Assembly: GCF_001661345.1 (NCBI RefSeq)
Contig: NW_017962927.1
Coordinates: 186,001 to 250,000 of the forward strand
Direction: 5' to 3'
DNA length: 64,000 nucleotides
Source of the DNA: Ascoidea rubescens DSM 1968
Taxonomy: Eukaryota > Ascomycota > Saccharomycetes > Ascoideales > Ascoideaceae
A program made the position numbers and the translations under genes. Positions within the stretch are counted from its first letter, which is position 1, and the number at the start of each line of letters is the position of its first letter. Shown here piece after piece: positions 1 through 9,423 of this stretch. The notes below the pieces were generated by a model. That model was not told the DNA's origin and did no database searches. It saw only the letters and a program-made list of their open reading frames with translations.

Positions 1-3000
1 ATTGTTTGAGCTGGAGAATTTTTATTAAAAATTGGTTCGGTTGTTGTTTTGGGCTTCACCAAAGGCTTGGGTTGAGAAAAATTATTTTTTGGTTGTATTA
101 ATGGAAAAAAACTATTGTCTGAGGACTGAACTGATGCATTTCTTTCTTTATTATTAGTTGTTGGTGAATAAGATGATTTAGAAGATTCAATTTTTTTTTC
201 AAAAGATTGTCTCTCAAGTTTTTCATAGGAACCACTAGCAACGGTCTTTCTATTTGCAATATCAAAGCTAGAAAAGTTCTCTGATGTTGCAACCCCACTA
301 GAAAAACTCTTTTGGTTTTCTATCTTTGAAGCCACAAATTTGTTTTGCAAGTCAACTTGCAGTTGATTAGAGTATTTTGAAACCTCCTTGTTACTTGAAG
401 GTTTACTGAACGATGAAATATGATTCAGTTCAGCTTTTCTAACTGGCGCATAATGATTGTTTTTATTTGTTAGTTGAGGAGAATCATGAAATCCAGCATT
501 TTTTGAAGCTTTAATGAAACTTTTTTTGGGCGAAGAAAAATTATTCATTTTTGTTGGAGGTCTGGATCCTGGTCCTTTTTGTGGTGAAAATGAACTTAAT
601 ATCTTTGGCGTACCGTTTCTCTTTATATTAGGTGGAGAATTTGGCCTAGAAATCTTTTTAGTATTGATTATTCCAGGAGAACTTAATGCATCAAGCGCTA
701 TTACAGAAGAATTTCTTGAAGAACCTTTTTGCTGATACCTGTTACTTGTTGTTTTAAATAATTGAACATGAACATGTTCAGGACTGTTAAAGCCGGAAGA
801 AGCTGCTGATGAAAGTTGATTGGGTGTTTTGCTGTAAGGTCCGATATTTGACGAATCTATATCTGAATGAGCTAAGGATACTGGTCTTTTGCTTGCACTT
901 GGATTGAAATCGGATGTTCTTCTTGAATTAGATACAGAGTTTTTGGGTAATTTGTTACTATAATTATTCAAATTATCAGAAGAAGCCACAGAGTTGATGC
1001 GTCCCGTAAATGCACCATAGTTTGAGTAGTCATTTTCATTTTCCAAAATAGTGGCAGAAGATGCATTAAACTTGCTAAAAAGTCCCCCTTCTTTTGGAGA
1101 AGTATCATCAGCATCATCGCCTGCAATAAATTTATTGAACATTTTATCGAGTTTGGGTTTGGCAAATTTGCTGCTAAACCACCCAGATGTTTCATCAGAG
1201 ATATTTGTCTCGTTGATTCTTTCCAATAAATTCCTTAGTTCTACGGTAACAGTCTGAGAAACAGCATATTTCTGCGTTTTTAAGATCAAATTGAGATTTT
1301 CAGCAACTTTTAAACTCTCTTTGAAATAACCGTAATCTGCTAAATATTGAGCGTGCATCAACTTTGCAGTAAATAAATGTGGAAAATAATTGTTATTAAA
1401 TGTGTTATCGGCAGATGTTAATAAAATAAACTCATAAATTTCCGTCATGATAATGGATCTGATATCTTTTCCAACTCCCCCATAACCAATCATTTCAAAT
1501 GTGAAACCTGATTCTAATGGCATTGAACTTATTGGAATTAAAAATATCATTAAAACAACATGTCCGATATTTAAGAAATCATTCTGAATAAACGAAGAGC
1601 CAAAGAAAACACTAAAATCATGCTTATATGCAATATTGTTTGCAAGAATCATGCATAAAATTTGGTTCCAGTGACTTAAAATAAACTGCCATTCATGTTC
1701 AAATAGCTTCTGAAAAGAACAAGAGCGAGAAATCACATGTAGAACAAAGCTAATCAATTTGCTATCTAAATCATTTTTGTTTTTATATATATCATTAATA
1801 TACTGATCAGCAACGTATTGATATTTATCTGGACAAAGACTATTTGCTAGTAATAACGCCAATCCCCAATCTTTTTCATTTATGCAGAGTTTTAGAGCAG
1901 CTGACTTTTCACCCTTCCCAAGAAGCTCCAAGAATTTCCCGTTATTTGCTTTTTCCAATTTAAACGCATTTAGAGCTATTGCTGTGGATACAGTTGAACC
2001 TCTTGATCTAGAAAAATCATTTGCAAATCTTGAATTTGGATTTAAGGAGATATCTGAATCAAAAGTAACATCCACTTTTGGATTAAACATAGAACACACC
2101 GATTTTATAAACCCCAATGAATTAACATTGCCATTATTATTAAGAATTAAAAGCAAAAGATTAAAAAATGTAACATAGTCATAGCAATTAGAATCTAAGG
2201 AAAATGATTTTATTTTATTTTGGATCCAATTCATCAATTCAGTCTTTAATTTTTGATTTCTGGTAGCATTTGCAGACACATTTAGTATTGGAAATGCTTC
2301 AATCAAGGGTTCAGACTTTAAAATAGATTTCACTGGTTTAATTTCAATAGAAACATTGCAGGTCCCATAATTATCAAAAACTGGTACCAATTTAACAATT
2401 TTGTCTGTGGGAGACCATTGAAATATAGGGATTTGATAACTTGGCTTGACTTGATTTTCTACTGATGATATTTTATCCCTATTAGTAGGAGGTTCTGTTA
2501 GTACAATTGGTGAATATGAAAACGTAGACTCATTTGCTTTCGTATGCGATTTAAACTGAAAAGGGGGGACTAATAAAGCATTATTTTGATTATAATTGTT
2601 ATATGATGAATTTTGAAGCTGAGAAGAATAATTTGTGGATTTTGGTGTTATTGTGGGTAATTGCATAGATGATTGTTGCAATGGCATCATATTTGGATTT
2701 GGCACATAATTTTGTAAAGGTGCAAACTGCTGTTGTTGTTGTTGGATATGAGGCATGGGCTGAGAAAACTGATCTGATTGATTTGGAAATAACTGGAACG
2801 ATGGATTATTATTGTTAAAATTTATGTTTAAGTTTTGGTCGTTATTTGTTAATGGAGGATTGGAGACAGAGTTGCTCAAGCCCAAATTATTATTTAAATT
2901 ATTAATATTGCTATTAATGGTATTAATTTTTTTATTATTATATGGGTTATAGGGATTTGAATTTGGAGAATTTTCAGAAGGTGGCATATTGGGTGTCGCT

Positions 3001-4982
3001 TTGGGGATATAAGGATTGTTTGAAACATTTGAAACAGTTGAGTTTTTAGCTGAAAATGCTTGAGGATTTGGGGATAAATTTTGTGATAGTAATTGTTGAT
3101 CTAGGGAATTAATTGGAACCTGGTTGAACTGGAGATTTTGATTTTGATTTTGATAAAGTGGTTGAGGTACTAAGGAAGGAGGAGAAGGAAGAAAATTTTG
3201 CTGCTGATTCGAAAGAATTGGGGCGTTAAAATGGGAGCTAGTTTTTCTCGAATTTTGTTTAAAAGAGTTTTTTGGCAAAGGTAGAGGTAATTCTTCAAAA
3301 AAGGACTGTTTTTTTCTTAAAGATTGAGTTGGCAATTTTGGAGAAGTGAAATTGCTTTGAGTATTATATTTGGAAGGTGGGGACATAGGGATATTCTTAT
3401 TTGTGAAAATAGGAATAGGTGTGTTGTTATTGTTATTGTTATTAAAATTTGAAAGATTAGAATTATTCGTATTTGATCTTGATCTTGAATAAGCTGGGGA
3501 ATTAAAATTACGGGCTGGTTGTTTTTTCATAGCAGTTGATATGATATCGATTGGAAAATCGTAAGCATCCGATTTAGTTTTATTTACTTTATTTGAAGCT
3601 CTTAATGATTGATTGTTAAGAATGGGCGACATGTTATTGATAATAGGAGATCTATTGATAATAGGAGATCTATTGATAATAGGAGATCTATTGATAATAG
3701 GAGATCTATTGATAATAGGAGATCTATTGTTAAGAGTGGGTGACTTATCGATTGAAGGATTATATTTGTTTTTGTTAGGAGAAGAGATTTGGGAACTTTT
3801 TTGAAAAGCAGCAGTTTCACCATTTCCATTGTAATCATTGTCGTTGTCATCATCATCATCATCATCGTCGTCGTCGTCGTCGTCGTCATCATCATCAAAA
3901 GCGTTGGCTAAAGCTAATAACGCTAGTGATTTAGATGGGTCTTTTTCGGTTTTAGAAGTGGTATTACTTGTAGTAGAATTGATATTATTTACAGTAGAAT
4001 TGATATTACTTGTAGTGGAATTGATATTGCTTGATGGTTGATTTTGGATGTTAGCATTAGTATTATCATCATCGTCGCTGTCATCACTTGAATCATGGTC
4101 GTTGAAGATCTTAGCCATATTTTCGCTAATTTTACTTTTATTAATTTTATTTTCATTATTTTCAGTAGCTTTATTTTCATTCATTTCATTAGTGTTATTT
4201 TGATTTTGAAATTCATTCTGATGAATTTTATTAAAAAAATCGATATCATTATCGTTATTATTATGATTATTTTGACTTGTTTCAAATTGTGATTCAGTTC
4301 CATGAATAGTACTAAAAAAATCTTCTTCATTATTAGTGGAGAAGATATCATTTTGATTAACTAAGTTATTTTGATCATTTTGATCATTTAAATTAATTAG
4401 ATTATCTTGATTTTTGATATGACTTTCAATATGATTTTGGGTATCATTTTGGATATGATTTTGGATGTTATTAACAAATTCAGAACTATTAGCATGAGAT
4501 TTATGAATTTGATTAAAAAAACCATCGTCATTATCATTGAATAGATTATTGTTATTAGTAGGATTATCTATGATTTTATTTGGATTTGAATTTAAAGTAG
4601 AGGGATGATTGCTTTGATTGGGGATTAACTGAGAGTTGATTAATTTGGCAAAATCATCGACGTCTGAATCAGAATTTTCGTTATTAATATATATATTGTC
4701 ATTTTGATTGGATTGATTGGGTTGATTGTTCGAGAAAGAAGGGAAATGGCTGGAAATATGATCATCTTTTATGGGAGAAGAAGAGTTTAGTGATTCCATG
4801 AAGTTTGATAGACTTTTTTCGTTTTTCTTGTGTGTTGAGATGAATTTGTTGTTTGTATTCTGGGAGTTGATTGTAGAGTTGTCGTTTTCAGTGAAGATTA
4901 GTTGATTGATGTTGCTATCGTCGTTTTCATCCAAGGTGTATTTTGAGGAGGATCTGTTTAGTTGCTTGTCGGAAGGGTTCAT
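1..4982 (-). CDS. SEC16: Sec16, COPII coat scaffold protein (partial, C-terminus beyond window)
   Basis: Sec16 organises endoplasmic reticulum exit sites and scaffolds COPII coat assembly. The reading frame opens at the ATG complementary to 4980-4982 (MNPSDKQLNRSSSKYTLDE) and stays open to the left edge, giving about 1660 codons. This agrees with a protein of roughly 2000 residues whose C-terminus is missing here. The N-terminal two thirds is low complexity, rich in Asn, Ser, Asp and Gln. The recognisable part is the central conserved helical domain encoded at about 1050-2400. It includes the stretch LMHAQYLADYGYFKESLKVA (near 1310-1370), followed by SGWFSSKF and KPKLDKMFNKFIAGDD, which matches the end of the Sec16 Sec13-binding/ACE1 domain. 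An acidic Asp run (3843-3900) and a five-copy SPIINR repeat (3640-3732) lie in the N-terminal region. The family assignment is firm from the central domain; the low-complexity parts are not alignable. Confidence 0.9.
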   Translation of the reverse strand, partial: MNPSDKQLNRSSSKYTLDENDDSNINQLIFTENDNSTINSQNTNNKFISTHKKNEKSLSNFMESLNSSSPIKDDHISSHFPSFSNNQPNQSNQNDNIYINNENSDSDVDDFAKLINSQLIPNQSNHPSTLNSNPNKIIDNPTNNNNLFNDNDDGFFNQIHKSHANSSEFVNNIQNHIQNDTQNHIESHIKNQDNLINLNDQNDQNNLVNQNDIFSTNNEEDFFSTIHGTESQFETSQNNHNNNDNDIDFFNKIHQNEFQNQNNTNEMNENKATENNENKINKSKISENMAKIFNDHDSSDDSDDDDNTNANIQNQPSSNINSTTSNINSTVNNINSTTSNTTSKTEKDPSKSLALLALANAFDDDDDDDDDDDDDDDDDNDNDYNGNGETAAFQKSSQISSPNKNKYNPSIDKSPTLNNRSPIINRSPIINRSPIINRSPIINRSPIINNMSPILNNQSLRASNKVNKTKSDAYDFPIDIISTAMKKQPARNFNSPAYSRSRSNTNNSNLSNFNNNNNNNTPIPIFTNKNIPMSPPSKYNTQSNFTSPKLPTQSLRKKQSFFEELPLPLPKNSFKQNSRKTSSHFNAPILSNQQQNFLPSPPSLVPQPLYQNQNQNLQFNQVPINSLDQQLLSQNLSPNPQAFSAKNSTVSNVSNNPYIPKATPNMPPSENSPNSNPYNPYNNKKINTINSNINNLNNNLGLSNSVSNPPLTNNDQNLNINFNNNNPSFQLFPNQSDQFSQPMPHIQQQQQQFAPLQNYVPNPNMMPLQQSSMQLPTITPKSTNYSSQLQNSSYNNYNQNNALLVPPFQFKSHTKANESTFSYSPIVLTEPPTNRDKISSVENQVKPSYQIPIFQWSPTDKIVKLVPVFDNYGTCNVSIEIKPVKSILKSEPLIEAFPILNVSANATRNQKLKTELMNWIQNKIKSFSLDSNCYDYVTFFNLLLLILNNNGNVNSLGFIKSVCSMFNPKVDVTFDSDISLNPNSRFANDFSRSRGSTVSTAIALNAFKLEKANNGKFLELLGKGEKSAALKLCINEKDWGLALLLANSLCPDKYQYVADQYINDIYKNKNDLDSKLISFVLHVISRSCSFQKLFEHEWQFILSHWNQILCMILANNIAYKHDFSVFFGSSFIQNDFLNIGHVVLMIFLIPISSMPLESGFTFEMIGYGGVGKDIRSIIMTEIYEFILLTSADNTFNNNYFPHLFTAKLMHAQYLADYGYFKESLKVAENLNLILKTQKYAVSQTVTVELRNLLERINETNISDETSGWFSSKFAKPKLDKMFNKFIAGDDADDTSPKEGGLFSKFNASSATILENENDYSNYGAFTGRINSVASSDNLNNYSNKLPKNSVSNSRRTSDFNPSASKRPVSLAHSDIDSSNIGPYSKTPNQLSSAASSGFNSPEHVHVQLFKTTSNRYQQKGSSRNSSVIALDALSSPGIINTKKISRPNSPPNIKRNGTPKILSSFSPQKGPGSRPPTKMNNFSSPKKSFIKASKNAGFHDSPQLTNKNNHYAPVRKAELNHISSFSKPSSNKEVSKYSNQLQVDLQNKFVASKIENQKSFSSGVATSENFSSFDIANRKTVASGSYEKLERQSFEKKIESSKSSYSPTTNNKERNASVQSSDNSFFPLIQPKNNFSQPKPLVKPKTTTEPIFNKNSPAQT
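3640..3732 (-). repeat. 18-bp minisatellite inside SEC16
   Basis: Five near-identical tandem copies of an 18-bp unit (ATTGATAATAGGAGATCT on the + strand) read in the SEC16 frame as repeated Ser-Pro-Ile-Ile-Asn-Arg. Degenerate relatives lie on both sides. Each unit carries an SP dipeptide. Confidence 0.9.
3843..3900 (-). repeat. Trinucleotide run encoding poly-Asp in SEC16
   Basis: A (TCA)n(TCG)n(TCA)n run on the + strand is read by SEC16 as a run of about 18 Asp residues (GAT/GAC). The GAC interior within GAT flanks suggests expansion in blocks. Confidence 0.85.
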
Positions 4983-5307
4983 TGTGAATGGGATGTGATG
5001 GGATGAAGGAGCTGGCGTTAACAAGACATCTCCAGAGTGGATTGAGCTGGAGGAGAGTCTTTTGAAGATGGTTCTTTGAAGATGGTTCTTAGAAGATGGT
5101 TCTTTGGAGGTTGAAGAGTGAGTTGTTCACTAACGCTACGGGTTTCTTTTTGACGTGGCGAGCGGTTGGAGCGAGAAAAGAGAGAAGAGGGTTTTAGAGG
5201 GTTTGGAGGGTTTAGAGGAAGATTCAAGTGTATTATTGAACAAGAAGATATATATTTACATAGTCATATTATAGGGAGCGAATATTTAAGAAGGAAGCAA
5301 GAGGGGC
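4983..5307. other. Intergenic: SEC16 promoter and TUF1 3' flank
   Basis: This 325-base spacer lies between two genes on the minus strand. It holds a repeated TTGAAGATGGTTCTT word (5053-5105). I see no gene in it; the small minus-strand frame at 5018-5227 has no recognisable content. Confidence 0.6.
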
Positions 5308-7668
5308 CTAGAGGATACGAGTAACCAAGCCTGTGCCAACTGTTTTGTTGCCTTCTCTGATGTTGAAACGTTGGCCAACTTCGACAGGAGTAGGGTGCAC
5401 GAGAGAGCAGACCATTTCAGTGTTGTCTCCAGGCTGGATCATTTGTGTGTTGTCAACGCCATCAGGGAAGGATAGAACAGCAGTGACATCGGCAGTTCTG
5501 ATGTAGATCTGGGGTCTATAGTGCTCGCCGAAACCAGTGTGTCTGCCACCTTCGTTTTTGGTCAAGATATACAATGAGGCTAGGAACTTTGTGTGGGGGT
5601 TGACAGTGTTGGGTTTACAGACAACCATTCCTCTCTTGACATCGTCTCTCTTGATACCTCTTAAAAGCACACCGGCGTTGTCGCCAGCCATGGCCTTGTC
5701 CAATTCCTTTTTAAACATTTCAATACCGGTGACAGTGGCCTTGATGGGTTTGTCGTTGTGGCCCACAAGTTCGATTTCCTCACCTTTTTTCAATTCACCT
5801 CTTTCGACTCTGCCGGTAACGACAGTACCTCTACCAGAGATGGAAAAGACATCTTCGACAGGCATTAGGAAAGGTTGTTCAAGGTCTCTTTGGGGGGTTG
5901 GGATGTAGGTGTCGACAGCATCTAGCAAGGCCTGGATTCTCTCAGCACCAATGTCAGGTCTTTCGCCCTGGAGAGCACAGAGAGCAGAACCAAATATGAT
6001 GGGAGCGTTGTCGCCATCAAAACCGTATTCACTGAGCAAGTCTCGCATTTCCATTTCCACCAATTCCAACATTTCCTCGTCTTCAACAGCATCGATCTTG
6101 TTGACAAAGACCACAATGTGCTGGACACCAACCTGCCTGGCCAAAAGCAAGTGCTCTCTGGTCTGAGGCATCTGACCGTCGGAAGCAGCAACCACAATAA
6201 TGGCACCATCCATCTGGGCAGCACCAGTGATCATATTCTTGATGTAATCAGCGTGACCAGGACAATTTCCAATAATCACAGGACGGGATGCAACTGAAGC
6301 AGAACCATTAAGTTGTTCGATGACTCTTTGTGTAATTATTAAACCATTAGGAACACGAACACACCAGACACGACCAAAGTAATCATCAACACGTTTAACG
6401 TCCTTTGAGATGTCGAGAACAGGATGGGAGCTTTGCTCTCCGGATGCTGTACTGTCAAGTTCATTATAGTTGATAGACCAGACATCGGATTCGGCAGGAT
6501 ATTTCAAGTTGAAGAAAGCAGAATAGCCAGCATTGAGAAGGGCATGGGTCAATTCATCGCGAGCTGTGATTGAAGATGTATAAAGAGTTTTGTTGTTATC
6601 AGTAAGATCTCCACTAGCAATACGATATCCTTCAATAACAGCACGAAGCTGTTCGCGGTTGAGGTTGGAAACCCATGGAGCGAACCACTTGGTTGAGTCA
6701 GATAAATTGTCTTTTGGCAACGCTGAACTGGAGCTGCTATTCTTTTTGCCGTACTCTTGTTCAAAAAAATCAAGCCATTTCTTATCAGGTATTTGGGAGG
6801 CATTGCTTAGAGAACCATCACCGAGCCAGTAACCATAAAACTCCAAGAAAGGAATAATCTGGTTTTCGTTGAGGCCAAGCGCAGTAACAAAAGAAAGCTC
6901 TGGTTTTCCTTCCACATAAACACCTTCCTCAGCAGCAGCCATAAAACGGACAGTTTTTTCCTTAAGATCATCAGCAATAGTTCTAGCTTTATATTTAGCA
7001 TATGAAGTTGGAACAGCAGCATCACCTAGTTGCACAAACATATCATGGTTTTCGGTAACAAGTAAAGAAACATTTCTGCCAAAGTCCTTGAAAGTGCCAT
7101 CTTCGTTAATACCATAATCAGAAAACCCAACCATTTTGTGGTTTGCAGCTTCCTTGACAATCAATTCCTCACCACGAACATACTCAATTTGTTTAGTTTC
7201 CTTGTTATAAGATCCAATCAAAACATCATCCCAGTTCTTCTTAACTTCGTCAAGAAACAAAAACCCTTTATTAGTCAAGATACGCATATCTTCACTGAGA
7301 CAATCAACATGAGAGTAGTGTCTGGTGTCGGTTTCGTACTCAACATGGGCAGAGGAGATAGTGATACCTCTGGCCCGTTCCTCAGGAGCCTTGTCGATAG
7401 AAGCGTAGTCCAAGAAATCGGCACCACCTTTGGCAGACAAGTACTTGGTGATGGCAGCAGTTAGGGTCGTTTTACCATGGTCGACGTGGCCTATGGTGCC
7501 GATGTTGACATGGGGCTTGGATCGATTGAAGGTAGCCAAGGAGCGAGAGAGAAGGAAGGGAAGGGGAAAGACAGTTCGCGAGAGGGCAGTTCGCGAGAGA
7601 GCAGGAGCAGCACGAGCAGCACAAGCAGCAGCACGAAGCGCTCCAACAAGGGGAGTTTCGAGAATCAT
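5308..7668 (-). CDS. TUF1: Mitochondrial elongation factor Tu, interrupted by an in-frame intein
   Basis: Tuf1 is the nuclear-encoded mitochondrial EF-Tu; it delivers aminoacyl-tRNA to the mitoribosome in a GTP-dependent way. I start it at the ATG complementary to 7666-7668, which gives an Arg/Ala-rich presequence ([20 protein letters not shown], then LLSRSLATF) before [22 protein letters not shown]. The whole ORF is 786 codons, of which 346 are an intein (residues 123-468), leaving 440 extein residues. This fits the usual length of about 437 in yeast. Exteins keep G1 (GHVDHGKTT), switch I (ARGITI), G3 (D|CPGH, split by the intein), G4 (NKID) and G5 (GSAL), then domains 2 and 3 ending [10 protein letters not shown]. 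Active EF-Tu requires protein splicing, since the insert breaks G3. The ORF continues upstream to 8337, but that is antisense to DBR1 and is not believed to be coding. The divergent DBR1 start lies only about 200-220 bp away. Confidence 0.96.
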   Translation of the reverse strand: MILETPLVGALRAAACAARAAPALSRTALSRTVFPLPFLLSRSLATFNRSKPHVNIGTIGHVDHGKTTLTAAITKYLSAKGGADFLDYASIDKAPEERARGITISSAHVEYETDTRHYSHVDCLSEDMRILTNKGFLFLDEVKKNWDDVLIGSYNKETKQIEYVRGEELIVKEAANHKMVGFSDYGINEDGTFKDFGRNVSLLVTENHDMFVQLGDAAVPTSYAKYKARTIADDLKEKTVRFMAAAEEGVYVEGKPELSFVTALGLNENQIIPFLEFYGYWLGDGSLSNASQIPDKKWLDFFEQEYGKKNSSSSSALPKDNLSDSTKWFAPWVSNLNREQLRAVIEGYRIASGDLTDNNKTLYTSSITARDELTHALLNAGYSAFFNLKYPAESDVWSINYNELDSTASGEQSSHPVLDISKDVKRVDDYFGRVWCVRVPNGLIITQRVIEQLNGSASVASRPVIIGNCPGHADYIKNMITGAAQMDGAIIVVAASDGQMPQTREHLLLARQVGVQHIVVFVNKIDAVEDEEMLELVEMEMRDLLSEYGFDGDNAPIIFGSALCALQGERPDIGAERIQALLDAVDTYIPTPQRDLEQPFLMPVEDVFSISGRGTVVTGRVERGELKKGEEIELVGHNDKPIKATVTGIEMFKKELDKAMAGDNAGVLLRGIKRDDVKRGMVVCKPNTVNPHTKFLASLYILTKNEGGRHTGFGEHYRPQIYIRTADVTAVLSFPDGVDNTQMIQPGDNTEMVCSLVHPTPVEVGQRFNIREGNKTVGTGLVTRIL
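6265..7302 (-). mobile_element. Intein with LAGLIDADG homing-endonuclease region, inserted in TUF1
   Basis: This is an in-frame 346-residue insert between HYSHVD and CPGHADY of EF-Tu. Block A starts at Cys1 ([20 protein letters not shown]). Block B is [11 protein letters not shown], with the TxxH motif at intein residues 83-86. Block F is [15 protein letters not shown] (residues 310-324). Block G is PVIIGN, followed by Cys+1. The penultimate residue is Gly (345) rather than the usual His, and the last is Asn346. The endonuclease region has a good first LAGLIDADG motif (FYGYWLGDG, residues 155-163, Asp162). The second motif, [10 protein letters not shown] (223-232), has Ser230 where the acidic residue is normally found. 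It is followed by [20 protein letters not shown], a layout familiar from large eukaryotic and viral inteins. The frame has no stop and no splice-site-bounded intron that would remove it. Third codon positions are T/A-rich, unlike the C-ending codons of the exteins, which suggests separate origin or weaker selection. Confidence 0.95.
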
Positions 7669-7890
7669 GGCGCAGGGAGAAGAAGCAGGAGCAGCAGAGG
7701 AAGCAAAGCAGAGAGCGAGAAGAAGACCGACTTCAGCACAGATAAATTTTCCTGTGCGGGCTCCAAACGCGGTCAGGTGCCAGGCACGGGAGCAGAGGAG
7801 GCGAAGAAGCACAAGAAGCACAGGAAGCACAGGAAGCACAGGAAGCAGGAGAAGCACAGGAAGCAGATGGAGGAAGACGATTTGGAGGAA
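7669..7890. promoter_or_regulatory. Compact divergent TUF1/DBR1 promoter
   Basis: About 200 bp separates the TUF1 ATG from the DBR1 start. It is unusually GC- and purine-rich for this genome and contains tandem GAAGCACAG-type 9-mers at about 7806-7862. Both neighbouring ORFs run open through it in opposite directions, which I read as a composition effect rather than coding. Confidence 0.5.
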
Positions 7891-9423
7891 ATGCGCCTGG
7901 TTAGAATTGCTGTTGTGGGATGTGCCCACAGCTCGCTCGACATGATCTACAGCGCCATCAGAAACGACGTTGCCCACTCCAGGAAGATGCCTCAGTTGTT
8001 GTTGGTCAATGGCGACTTCCAGGCAACAAGAGACAGAGATGACTTGGACTCCCTCAGCTGTCCTCCCAAATACAGGCGTTTTGGAGACTTCAAGGACTAC
8101 TACCTGGGCAAGAAGGAGGCGCCTGTCTTGACGCTTTTCATTGGGGGAAACCACGAATCCTCTCGCTACTTGAGTCTGTTGAAATTTGGCGGTTTTGTTG
8201 CCAAAAACATCTACTACTTGGGCAAGTCCAACGTCCTCTGGTTCAATGGCCTCAAAATAGCTGCCATTTCCGGAATCTTCAACGACAGAGACTACATGAA
8301 AAACGATTTCGAATCCTTTCCTTTGAATCAATCCCATCTCAGATCAGTTTACCACACAAGAAAATTGGACTATTTGAAATTGCTTATCTACAACCAACTA
8401 ATCCTATCCAACAACAAAATCAATAACTCAATCAACCCAAACGACCCAAACGACCCAAACGACTCAAACAATCCCAACAAACAAAACACTCATCTCGATA
8501 TTATGCTAAGTCATGACTGGCCACAGTCCATCGAACAACATGGCAATCTAAATCGCTTGTTAAAACTAAAACCATTCTTCAAATCTGACATCTCAAACAA
8601 CAACTTGGGCTCTCCCTTGAATTTAAATCTACTAAAAATATTAAAACCAAAAAATTGGTATAGTGCTCATTTGCATGTCAAATTTGATGCCACTTTCCTT
8701 CACTCAAATAAAAATAAACTTCTTAATCAAAACATTACTAAAAATGATAACGAATATAAAAGAAGAAAATTAGACGCTGATACTAAAATTGAGAATAATG
8801 ATGAAATAAAGCTAAATTTATTAAATGAAAATGGAATAAATGCCGAAAATGATGAAATAAATCTTGATCTCTCTGAATTATCAAATAATAATCAAATTCA
8901 TGACAATCAAATTCATGACAATCAAATTCATGACAATCATCACCCACTTCTATTGAATGATACAAGATTCACTCAATTTCTAGCCCTAGACAAAGTCCTC
9001 CCCAGAAGAACTTTCATCCAGTTTTTTGACATCAAAATCAACCCAAAAAACAAAAACCACTTTTCAATCAACAACAAAAATAAAAAATTCAAAAACAACT
9101 TAATCCTTGACCCTGATTATATCAAAATCCACATTCTATTCAACAATTTTATCCAATCTTCTTCCTACTACTCAAAACTATCCTCCTACGACATCCTAAA
9201 CTTAAACTCAAAAAACCTAATAACCCTAATCAACGAAGCTGTCTCTTATATTCAATCCAACATCAACGACAAAACATCTTTCCAGCTCGATGATCTAATA
9301 ATCAACAAAAATGACTACAAACTCAACTATTCCAACAATGATTCTAATAAAAACTCCCTAAATCCCCAATCAATCAACTACTGTCAAAAATTCGGTATCG
9401 ACTATGATCAATTCACTTACTGA
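7891..9423 (+). CDS. DBR1: RNA lariat debranching enzyme
   Basis: Dbr1 hydrolyses the 2'-5' bond of excised intron lariats in the nucleus. The start [11 protein letters not shown] matches the usual Dbr1 N-terminus; an in-frame ATG at 7867 would add eight residues, and the ORF is open further upstream to 7477 antisense to TUF1. Metallophosphoesterase motifs are all present: VVGCAHSS (the C-x-H variant typical of Dbr1), NGDFQA, GGNHESS, LSHDWP and YSAHLHVKF. The protein is 510 residues; the catalytic half is conserved and the C-terminal half is Asn-rich, with a five-residue HDNQI repeat at about 8890-8940. One CTG codon (8104) falls in [20 protein letters not shown], where the human protein has Ser, which supports a CUG-Ser code. 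Codon usage shifts from GC-rich at the 5' end to AT-rich downstream. Confidence 0.95.
   Translation: MRLVRIAVVGCAHSSLDMIYSAIRNDVAHSRKMPQLLLVNGDFQATRDRDDLDSLSCPPKYRRFGDFKDYYLGKKEAPVLTLFIGGNHESSRYLSLLKFGGFVAKNIYYLGKSNVLWFNGLKIAAISGIFNDRDYMKNDFESFPLNQSHLRSVYHTRKLDYLKLLIYNQLILSNNKINNSINPNDPNDPNDSNNPNKQNTHLDIMLSHDWPQSIEQHGNLNRLLKLKPFFKSDISNNNLGSPLNLNLLKILKPKNWYSAHLHVKFDATFLHSNKNKLLNQNITKNDNEYKRRKLDADTKIENNDEIKLNLLNENGINAENDEINLDLSELSNNNQIHDNQIHDNQIHDNHHPLLLNDTRFTQFLALDKVLPRRTFIQFFDIKINPKNKNHFSINNKNKKFKNNLILDPDYIKIHILFNNFIQSSSYYSKLSSYDILNLNSKNLITLINEAVSYIQSNINDKTSFQLDDLIINKNDYKLNYSNNDSNKNSLNPQSINYCQKFGIDYDQFTY
8886..8940 (+). repeat. 15-bp tandem repeat in DBR1
   Basis: Tandem copies of a 15-bp unit (AATCAAATTCATGAC) encode Asn-Gln-Ile-His-Asp repeats in the non-conserved C-terminal region. 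Confidence 0.85.

Noticed and set aside
6265-7302. The TUF1 insert as a spliceosomal or group I/II intron
   Set aside because: It is an uninterrupted reading frame of exactly 346 codons, lacks boundary GT/AG signals in register, and carries ordered intein blocks with Cys1 and Asn|Cys at the ends.
7669-8337. N-terminal extension of the TUF1 frame antisense to DBR1
   Set aside because: The DBR1 catalytic domain is clearly coding on the other strand, and a normal mitochondrial presequence begins at 7668.
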